A stretch of 64,000 nucleotides of DNA from Saccharomycopsis malanga. Lineage: Eukaryota > Ascomycota > Saccharomycetes > Ascoideales > Saccharomycopsidaceae. The stretch covers positions 2,991,001-3,055,000 of the forward strand of contig CP025323.1 of the NCBI GenBank assembly GCA_004014935.1, read 5' to 3'. Shown here piece by piece: positions 28,726-37,300 of this stretch. Each line of letters opens with the position of its first letter. Position 1 is the stretch's first letter. The translations under genes and the position numbers were made by a program. Below the pieces are notes generated by a model. That model was given only the letters and a program-made list of their open reading frames with translations. It was not told the origin of the DNA and ran no database searches.

Positions 28726-29316
28726 TTACAATAAGAACATACCAACAACACCAGCAATAGCAGCAGCGCCAACAGACATTTGGTTGGCAGCGTTATTAGA
28801 AGCAATTCCTGGTGCTGTACCATTACCAGCAGAAGTCTCTGCAGTAGCAGAAGAAGCTGGGGTAGTTGCAACGCCGCCAGATGGAGGAGCAGATACGGAA
28901 CCAACTGGGGCAGAAGCAGATGGTGCTGGTGCTGGAGCAGAACCAACTGGGGCAGAAGCAGATGGTGCTGGTGCTGGAGCAGAACCAACTGGGGCAGAAG
29001 CAGATGGTGCTGGTGCTGGAGCAGAACCAACTGGGGCAGAAGCAGATGGTGCTGGTGCTGGAGCAGAAGTTAATGGACAGTAAGTAGTGAAAGCAGTCTC
29101 GGTTTGGTCAACAGTAGAAGTGATAACTGTGACACCAGTGGTAACAGATTGTTCAGTACAAGCTTGTTGGGAACAAGAAGTAACAACGACCACGGTGGTG
29201 GAGATGTCGCTGACAAGAGCAGTAGATGTCCCTTCAGTAGCATTTGCAGTAGTGTTGGAGAAAGCGGCAGTGGCAAGAGAGGCCAAAGCAGAAGAAATCA
29301 AAACCTTAGAGTACAT
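28726..29316 (-). CDS. GPI-anchored cell-wall protein with four identical 14-residue repeats
   Basis: Small mannoprotein of the yeast wall (Sed1/Pga62-like style), 196 residues from the ATG at 29314-29316. A signal peptide (MYSKVLISSALASLATAAFS) comes first. A Ser/Thr region follows with two conserved-type Cys clusters (VVTSCSQQACTEQSVTTG, AFTTYCPLT), then four repeats of SAPAPAPSASAPVG, a Ser/Thr/Gly linker, and a C-terminal GPI signal (SNNAANQMSVGAAAIAGVVG then MFLL). The omega site is probably one of the Asn residues in ASNNAANQ. The VVTSC...TTGVTVITSTV...TTYCPLT pattern recurs in C. albicans GPI proteins. Function is probably structural; the exact orthologue is not assigned. Confidence 0.85.
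   Translation of the reverse strand: MYSKVLISSALASLATAAFSNTTANATEGTSTALVSDISTTVVVVTSCSQQACTEQSVTTGVTVITSTVDQTETAFTTYCPLTSAPAPAPSASAPVGSAPAPAPSASAPVGSAPAPAPSASAPVGSAPAPAPSASAPVGSVSAPPSGGVATTPASSATAETSAGNGTAPGIASNNAANQMSVGAAAIAGVVGMFLL
28901..29068. repeat. Coding minisatellite, 4 x 42 bp, identical copies
   Basis: Four consecutive 42-bp units start at 28901, 28943, 28985 and 29027. I see no base difference between units. Each encodes SAPAPAPSASAPVG on the minus strand inside the GPI-protein gene. Identity at synonymous sites points to recent expansion or homogenisation. Confidence 0.95.
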
Positions 29317-30019
29317 TTTTGAGTGCGTAATTAATGATAACGATTGAAAATGAGTTGGATAACTAGAGCGAATGGCAATTATAACCAAAAGTGTTTTTCT
29401 TTGCTATTTTAGAAGAAGAAAATATAAAATTCAATCGTTTCTAAAAGTTGACCATTCAAGCTATATTTATATCTTTCGTTAAGTGGGTGAATCATTGTTT
29501 GAATGCCTACACTATATGAATATGCATGTTGTACATTTGCCCTCACATCCACTTGCGCAGACCTGCGTCAGGCTGCCACCGTGTGCGTTTGTCTTTAAAA
29601 AGATACAATGTAGAAATCACACCGCAATACAGCAGGCTGTACCTTGGTCAACCTGGCCAGGGCTCGTACAACAGTGAACAATTGGCTGGACGTGCGGGAA
29701 AAAATGGCTATGTTGGTTTTATGCCCTGTTTCTATTCGTGTATGAGTGTCCGGGTAGTCGCGGTTGGTATTGTCTGGTTCTACCTAACAATCAGTAGGGG
29801 CGAAATTTGGCATTACTCTTTTGGGCGGAGATGATGAGATATTCTGATTGTATGTATGCGTGAAAAATTATCTATTTAAGCTCTACATGGATGCCATTAT
29901 TTGAAGTTAAACGCGGCTTTCTTTTGTATACGCGTAACCAGGCAGTGGCATAGTCAAAAATACGTAATAGCGAAAGAGTTTTAAGCTACAAAAATTTTTT
30001 CAAGAAAAGGGGCGAAATC
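29317..30019. promoter_or_regulatory. Divergent promoter region, GPI-protein gene and 30020 gene
   Basis: 703 bp. GC-richer patches at about 29540-29760 contain frames of up to 102 codons that resemble no protein known to me. TATA-like sequence is near 29466 for the minus-strand gene. Confidence 0.4.
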
Positions 30020-31336
30020 ATGGGCCCTAACAATCACGAGACTAACAATGCCCACACAGGCTTTCATAATAAAAGTAACACAGCCAATGGGAGTGGTCCG
30101 CAACAGCCCAGCGACATATCGAGACACAACAACAACCGGTCCTCCCAAAACAGTCAGAAGAAAAACAGCAATGGAAATAATAGAAACAGCAACCCTCCTG
30201 ATTATAGAATACAAGAGGTTACCGCTTTGGTCAATAAATTTCCTCCTATTCAGGTAAATGGTAAAGAATTTGATCCTGCCCACAAACGTGCCATTACAAG
30301 TTTCATCAGACAATCGCTTCCAGGAGAAGATATTTATCTTGTTCTCAATATAGTTCCGTCTGATCCTGACTTCCCATTTGAGTTGGAATCTCTAAGAGTG
30401 TCGCTCAATGTGCCGATAAACTATCCTTTGAAAAAGAACCGTGAAAATGTGCAGAACAATCGTCCTTCCATTGTAGTCCTCAATTCGGAGATCCCAAGAG
30501 GTATCACGTATAATATTGAGTCCGGTTTTAGAAGCATTGTCCAAAAAGCGTGTGTAAAGAAAGGCAGCAAAGGCTCCAGCAACAAACCAGGCAAGGAACC
30601 CGATCTCGATATAAAAATCATTGGAGGCAACAATTTAGTTGGCTTGATACAAACTTTGGACAAGTATTTGGAGGTATTTTTGTCTCAGAAGAAAAGAGAC
30701 ACTTTCAAAATTGTTAAAAATATTTCGAAGCCTAAGACAGCTAAAGCCAGTGAAAATGTAGATGAAAGCGATGTAGAACAAAGTACTAACAAGTTCATAT
30801 CGCACTCCACTGCCATCAATGTCTCTCGTCAAGACATAAAGGAACTTGATGAAACTTTGGAGTTGATATCCTATAGACTAAATAGAGCTACTGATAAGAA
30901 GAGGTTTGCTTTGTACGAAAATCACCAGGGAGTGGGATACATTTATAACCTTCGTTTGGATGCAGAATCAAGTGAAGAGCTTTCTGACACCAAAAATGAT
31001 TTTGATTTGGCAAAGGCAACAAAGATGTTCACAGGTGATTTCAACGCTTTAGATACTACTGTAAGGTTGTTTATTCCATTGAATATCAAGCAAAACCCGA
31101 ATATTCAAATAATATCTTTTGATGTGCCAAGTTCTGACGGACAAGCTGCTAAAAATCTTGACCTAGATAAAGAAGATCATCAAATGTTGTTTCAAACATT
31201 TTTGACTAACGTAAAGTTTAATTTTAACGATAAGTCAAAGTCGGTGCTCGAATCAGCAAATGGAAGCATATTTTCAGTGTTGAATTTTTTAAATTCCAAG
31301 TTTTTTGAGCTCGGCTTAAATGGGAACCTTTTTTAG
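30020..31336 (+). CDS. Protein of unknown function, possible RWD-like N-terminal half
   Basis: I do not recognise this 438-residue protein. Residues 1-60 are Asn/His/Ser/Gln-rich and disordered. Residues 62-225 look folded: YRIQEVTALVNKFPPIQV, AITSFIRQSLPG, an FPFELESLRVSLNVPINYPL segment and a later LDKYLEVFLSQKKRD helix. The phrase 'FPFELESLRVSL-VPINYPL' resembles the strand-turn region (YPxxxP) of RWD domains, which is only suggestive. A Lys-rich patch (KKGSKGSSNKPGKEPD) interrupts it. The C-terminal part (from about 265) begins RQDIKELDETLELISYRL and ends LNSKFFELGLNGNLF. No membrane segment or signal peptide is seen; probably nuclear or cytosolic. Confidence 0.75.
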   Translation: MGPNNHETNNAHTGFHNKSNTANGSGPQQPSDISRHNNNRSSQNSQKKNSNGNNRNSNPPDYRIQEVTALVNKFPPIQVNGKEFDPAHKRAITSFIRQSLPGEDIYLVLNIVPSDPDFPFELESLRVSLNVPINYPLKKNRENVQNNRPSIVVLNSEIPRGITYNIESGFRSIVQKACVKKGSKGSSNKPGKEPDLDIKIIGGNNLVGLIQTLDKYLEVFLSQKKRDTFKIVKNISKPKTAKASENVDESDVEQSTNKFISHSTAINVSRQDIKELDETLELISYRLNRATDKKRFALYENHQGVGYIYNLRLDAESSEELSDTKNDFDLAKATKMFTGDFNALDTTVRLFIPLNIKQNPNIQIISFDVPSSDGQAAKNLDLDKEDHQMLFQTFLTNVKFNFNDKSKSVLESANGSIFSVLNFLNSKFFELGLNGNLF

Positions 31337-32043
31337 TATTATATAGATACCGCAATTGATAGTTTTTAGTTTATGAATTATGCTATAGGATAATTCAACA
31401 TTTCGCCGTTCAGTGTTCAGTAGTTTTCATCTCGTCGTAATATACAAAATTTTTATATAATGTCTTCCGATATTGGTAAAGATGCATCAAATAAAGGGAA
31501 TGTCTTAAAAGTCGACTAAAGTGCACAAATATCCTTTCAATATAATGTGTTTGATTAAACTGATGACTATTCACACATTACATATCTTCATTACAATTTC
31601 TTTTAATCTGAAGTTGTGGCACTTCTGAATTTGAACAAGATTCAAGCATTTCTTCCAAAATTGTTTTGTTCCTTTTTTCTTTGTCGACCAGATAACTGAG
31701 CAGTGTTTTTTATTCTACATACAAAAGCTTGGTTATTTACGTCTTAAGTTGTATACTCCATTTATAAATCCAACAATAGTATGACTGTAGCTTTTCCTTC
31801 AGTATCATTATCTCCTCTATTACAATTTAAATGTCCTTAATAATAAAAATAATGTCAATCATGGTCAAAGCTATAGCTGAGTTTGACTTTTATAGTCTCC
31901 TAACAGTTCACAGCTGAAGCCTTTCAGAAATTTGTCATTATATTGCTTATACAATCTGTATATTATAATATTCTTTGATGAATCATTATGTTGTCTATGT
32001 ACTTTATAACTTGTGTTATTTTGAAAATGAATACCATCATTCC
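31337..32043. other. Intergenic region, convergent 3' ends
   Basis: AT-rich 3' flanks of the unknown gene and BNA5. Nothing else recognised. Confidence 0.5.
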
Positions 32044-33468
32044 CTACTGATGCTTAGATATCTTCGCAAATGCTTGTTCAAGTTTCTCAGCAACATAAAC
32101 AACCTCTGAGAAAGTGTTATACAATGGAGTAGGCGCCAATCGAATAACATTTGGCCTTCTTTCATCGCCAATTACTCCATGTTGGCGAATTTCGTTAAAT
32201 ATATACTGCATAGTATTTTCAGTAGAGTCACCAGACAAAGGGAAAAATAACAATGATAGCTGTGCGCCTCGTTGGTCAGGATCGGTTGGGGTAATTATTG
32301 TGAATGAAGGTTTTGTCACTTTTGAGGAATTAAAAGACTCCTCTGGAGCAATGTAGAACTTGGATCGTTGAAGCAAGCTTTCTAGAAAAGCTGTCAAAGA
32401 CTTAGACTTACGACGCAACAATGTTATAGCTTCTTTCATATTACCAGTTGGCGACACAGATTTGAAGACGTCCAAAGAAGATTGGAATGCCACCACATCA
32501 AGAACAGAAGGGTTGCTTTGTCTAAACCCAAGAGCGTTTTTCAAAGGACTGAATTCTTCTTTCATCTGGAATCTTACTGCATCGTCATTGCCCCACCATC
32601 CTGCAAGTCTAGGAATATCTACATCTTTGCTGAACTTTTCATTGATGAAATAACCTCCGATCCCACCTGGGCCAGAATTCAAGTACTTGTAAGAGCACCA
32701 ACAGGCAAAGTCGACGTCCCACTGGTGCAATTCCAAAGGAATATTGCCGACAACATGAGCAAGGTCCCAACCAACTATTAAGCCAAATTGTTTAGCAAAC
32801 TTGGTGATTTTTTCTATTTCAAAGAACTGTCCAGTATAATACTGGATTCCTGGCAAGCAGACTAACGCAATCTCCTCTTGATTGTCCTCAATAGTCTTCA
32901 AAATGTCTTTTGTCCGCAAGGTGTAGTTTCCTGAAGCTGGGGCTAACTGCAACAAATGGTCCTCTGCTTTGAATTCTTCTATATCATTGTCTTGAAGAAT
33001 GTTATTTTTATGCAACTTGACTTGATTCAAAAAAGCATAGTAATCCGATGGAAAAGCACCCTTGTCAAACAAAATTTTAGATCGCTTTCCATGTGGATGA
33101 TAAAAAACAGTCAAAAGGGTATTCAAATTACTGGTTAATGTGTTCATTACCCCAACTTCAGATTCGTTTCCTCCCACGAGTGGGGCAACTAAAGGAACGG
33201 TGGGCAAATCAATATCCATCCAACAAGTTTTTGAATGATCGAAATGAGCCTCCACGCCCTTGTCCGACCAAGCATCTAGTTCATCATTAAGGTACTTGCG
33301 GGTTTGTTTAGGCATCAACCCTAGCGAATTACCGCAGAAATAGGTACACAGCGTTTCTGGCTCAAATTGATCATTCTTGATACCCAACGTTCCAAAAGTT
33401 GGAACATTGAACAAGTTCTGATGTGTTGCCCACTCCTCATCGAGTTTAACTGCTTTTTCAAGGGTCAT
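32044..33468 (-). CDS. BNA5: Kynureninase, Bna5
   Basis: PLP enzyme of de novo NAD synthesis: cleaves 3-hydroxykynurenine (and kynurenine) with release of alanine. 474 residues, close to the usual 450-480. Seen: the FCGNSLGLMPKQTRKYL substrate region near residue 45, VGVMNTLTSNLNTLL, a cofactor-binding DLAHVVGNIPLELHQWDVDF segment, and WCSYKYLNSGPGG with the PLP lysine at about residue 261. Further conserved segments are GWWGNDDAVRFQM and FRQSNPSVLDV. The C-terminal HGVIGDERRPNVIRLAPTPLYN is typical. The ATG at 33466-33468 is the first in frame. Divergent from MLP1 with a 914-bp gap. Confidence 0.95.
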   Translation of the reverse strand: MTLEKAVKLDEEWATHQNLFNVPTFGTLGIKNDQFEPETLCTYFCGNSLGLMPKQTRKYLNDELDAWSDKGVEAHFDHSKTCWMDIDLPTVPLVAPLVGGNESEVGVMNTLTSNLNTLLTVFYHPHGKRSKILFDKGAFPSDYYAFLNQVKLHKNNILQDNDIEEFKAEDHLLQLAPASGNYTLRTKDILKTIEDNQEEIALVCLPGIQYYTGQFFEIEKITKFAKQFGLIVGWDLAHVVGNIPLELHQWDVDFACWCSYKYLNSGPGGIGGYFINEKFSKDVDIPRLAGWWGNDDAVRFQMKEEFSPLKNALGFRQSNPSVLDVVAFQSSLDVFKSVSPTGNMKEAITLLRRKSKSLTAFLESLLQRSKFYIAPEESFNSSKVTKPSFTIITPTDPDQRGAQLSLLFFPLSGDSTENTMQYIFNEIRQHGVIGDERRPNVIRLAPTPLYNTFSEVVYVAEKLEQAFAKISKHQ

Positions 33469-34382
33469 GATTAAACAAACTATTTACTTTCTTGACTTAT
33501 ATCTTATTACTATTATATTAATTGACATATAGGCCTCACCGAGGATGGTGGAAACTTGAACTATATAAACTGACGTTCAGTGTTCATAACCACATGCACT
33601 GGATTTATTGAATATAAGTGAGATATGCTAACAAAGGGTTATTTTTCACTAATATTTGCTGTATCATCTCTCGCTATTATTTTGTTTAATGATAAAAAAC
33701 ATTTTTAATGATCAGTTTACGGAGTATTCTAGAAGTGAAGGACATACCAAATGACATCTTGTAATAATATAGAAATTCAGTTTTGCAAAATAAAAAACCA
33801 TTTATTTTTTAGTCAGTTTCATTGCTCAACTCTGGGTGCATTAATTTTGATCTAAACTTCTAGATATTATTGAGCATGTATTATTTCCTTTTTTTAATTT
33901 CCAAAGCTTAAAAACATTTGACTAAATGGGAAACGTCATTGACATTCACAACACTAAAAGTTATACAAATCCTGTCATAGGGAGGAATTTTTCATTAATA
34001 TCCCCCTTTTCAGAACATCTCACACCTACAAGCTTTTTTCGGTTACTTCATTGCTTTTACACTAGGATAGTATATCTATATATATTGATATTGAAGGCCC
34101 AACATGACTACCGTGCTACCGTGCCGGTACGATTATTACCACACCGGTTGCCTTATCGGAATATTGGTCACGGGCCGCATCACTATTTATTATTTTTCAC
34201 CTAACAGATTGGGGTTGCCCGCCACGCGAATATAGACGAGACTATTTTTCATAACATCTGAAAAAAAGGGCCTTGACTTAGGCAGGATAGCGCTATAATT
34301 CGCCATCGACAACTATTAGCGACGTTGTAGCTTCCATTGAGCAACTGGAACCTCAGTGTTGGATAGTTATACGAATTAGAAA
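33469..34382. promoter_or_regulatory. Divergent promoter region BNA5/MLP1
   Basis: 914 bp, AT-rich near BNA5. A GC-richer patch at about 34107-34180 has two CTACCGTG units and ACCACACCGG, followed by CCCGCCACGCG near 34220, about 160-270 bp upstream of the MLP1 start. Nothing coding. Confidence 0.4.
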
Positions 34383-37300
34383 ATGTCCGAGGACCATTCT
34401 CATGAGTCGGAAGACCAAGGGATTGTCAGCACCCTGGAGCAAATAGTCGACCAAGAAAATAAGGTCGAAGAGAAAGAGAATATTGATGGGGATAGCGCTT
34501 CACATGGTGAACAAAACGTTTCACATGATGATGAAACCTCTAAGTTTGTGGTGGCAAGAGATTCTGCTGATCAAGAAAAAGCTGTTGGTGACATTTCTAA
34601 TGGAGAAAATGTCATTGCTTTAAAGGAAATTCATCCAGGAACGACGTCAGCAAGCAAGTCACAAATATCAGCGTTTCTTTCTGTAAGTGTAGATGATGTG
34701 AATCTTTTCAATGAGAACGTTGTCAAAGCTTTGGAGGCCAAGTTGATGGAGTTTGAAAACCTTCAATCTGACAATATGCTATTGAATGTGAAGGTAAATC
34801 AGACGGCCCACATTTCTCAGAAGAAGATTGAAAGTTTGATGAAAAATAATTCCGATTTAGTCAATCTCAACAGCAAGTTACGGAATGACAACGATGATTT
34901 GGAAAAGGCCAACAGTAAATTGAATAAGAAAATTGTTGATTTGAATTTTGAGGTATCCAAGTTGAAAAGTGAGAATTCCTCTTTGACGCTTTCCATCAAC
35001 AACTCAAATGATTCAGCCAACAGTAATCTTCAAGTTTTGACCAAGATAACCGATGAAAACGTTAGTTTAAAAGCAGAGATTGAAGAGCTCAAGACAGCTA
35101 ATAGCAAGACGCGTAGTCTGTTGATAGGCAGCGAGACTAAGGTGAACGAGCTTCAGAATGAAATTGTCGATTTGAAGTTTAGAAACGAAGAGCTGATTAA
35201 TAAGGCAAAGTTACTAGAACAGAATGTAGAATGGTATAAGAAAGAGTTGGACTCTAAAATCAATGAATATAGTAAATTTAAGGCAGAGAAAACTAATCAG
35301 ATTGCAAGCTTGCAATCCCAGCTTGATGCCATCAAGTTGGAAAAGGAATCTTTGCAATCTCGCGAAACTGTTCTACTAGAGAGTAGGTCTTCTTTAGAGC
35401 AAAAACTTGAGAAGACGATATTTAAGTTTGAACAGTTGAGTAATTCACAGGTAATTGATTCAGAAAACTTTTTTAATGAAATAAATTCCAAAGACAAGTT
35501 GATAGAAATTTTAAAGAGTTCGAAAGAATCTTTAGAAGAACGCGTTGAACAGTTGAGTGAAGAATGTCAGGCTCAAGTAACAAAGTTGTCTAATAAAATA
35601 GGACAATTACAAGATCAGGTAAACTCACAAAATGTTACTATAGATGAAAAACAGTCTAGAATTCAACATTTAGAATCCACTTTGGAACAATTAAGTTCTG
35701 ATGACAAATTAGAGAATAGTATCCTTTCTCTGACAGCTAAACAATTAACTGCAAAAGTCAAAGGTCTTTCCTTGTCTCAATTATATTCGGAATATGTGAT
35801 CCTCAAGAAACAGTTGATCAATGAAAAAAGGTTGAAAGAAATGATGCAGCAGCAAATTGATGGGTTCATTGTTGAGTTGGAACAAAAAATTCCTCTTATT
35901 GAAATCACCAATGAAAAGAACCAGTATTTGGAAAACGAACTCCACCAAATGTCAAAAGTTTTAGAAAACGAATCCTATGAGAAAAAACAGTTAATCAACC
36001 AATTTGAAACAATAAAACAAGAAAAAACTCAATTGCAATTACAAATCTCTTCATTGCTCAAAATAAAGTTAGACCTTTCCAAACAAATTCAATATCTCCT
36101 TATTCAACTAACATTGGCCAACGATACTGATTCAGAACCTTTAACTGATTATGAACGAGCAGAAATAGAAAAAATCTTGAATGACAAAAAGGTTTCGGAC
36201 AATTATCTTGCGGATATCCAACAAGAAATACGTCTTTCTGGTGCTAGAGAGTCAGACACCGATAATTTGATATCTTCTCGTTTGATAGTTTTTAAGAATA
36301 TCAATGAATTGCAGACCAAGAACGCAGAGCTAATAAAGACAGTGCGGGAATTGGGTAACAAGTTAGAGTCTGAAGAATTAACGAAACAAGATTATCTCAC
36401 AAATTTCGAAAGCACCACAATCGATGAGGCGAAAGATGCAATCAAGACATTACAAGAGGAAATTGCCTCTTTGGAAGTGAAATTGGGTGCTGCTGAAAGA
36501 GAAAAAGATATGTTGAAGAGTGTTATGAACAAAGGTGGTGCCACAAACGATGTAGTTGCCAGTGATGCTTTGGTATATCAGAATGGCAATAATATGGATA
36601 ATGTTAAGGTTGAAGTATTTCAAAATGAAATCAACTTGTTGAAAGATGAAAGTAAAAAGATTATTGATGATCTCAATATCAAAATTGATCAATTAAAAAA
36701 TGAAAAATACTCTTTTCAGATTGAATTATCCAAATTACGTTCCTCCGAAGCTATATTGCAAGAACGATACAATGGACTTTCTGAGAATTATGAGTATAAA
36801 TCCAAGGAAATCACACATTTAAAGAATGTAAATGAGAAACTTAGCAACACATTGAATGTTCAAGAGTCTCAAACCTCTTCATTTGCCCAGCAGTTGTTTT
36901 CCACTAGAGCAGAATTGGATATAGCTAGAAATGATGCTCGGAATATGAAATACGAGAAAGATTTAGCGGAGACGTTGAAGAATAGAATAGTTATGGAAAT
37001 TCACGATCTCAAAGAAGAGAAACAAAAGTTAAACAAATATGTGGAAAACTTGCAAAAAATAAATATCAGTAGAGAATCAGAATTTAAGATTCTCAATGAT
37101 CGATTTGTTAGTCAGATAAAAAGTTATGAACAAGAATTAGAAGCCCATAAGAAAAAGGTAGGTCATCTCGAAACTAAGTTGAGAGAAATTACCACCAAAC
37201 AAAGTGACGAAACTAAGGTGTGTCATGAGACAATCAATTCATTGAACAATCAACTTACCAAGGCTAAAGATGCTTTGAGTAGCAAAAATTCAGAGGTGGA

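Noticed and set aside
28680-29083. Open frames on the plus strand across the 42-bp repeats
   Set aside because: A 42-bp unit is a multiple of three, so several frames stay open; signal peptide, Cys motifs and GPI signal exist only on the minus strand.
29526-29834. 102-codon plus-strand frame upstream of the 30020 gene
   Set aside because: No recognisable domain; lies in a promoter region and has no supporting features.
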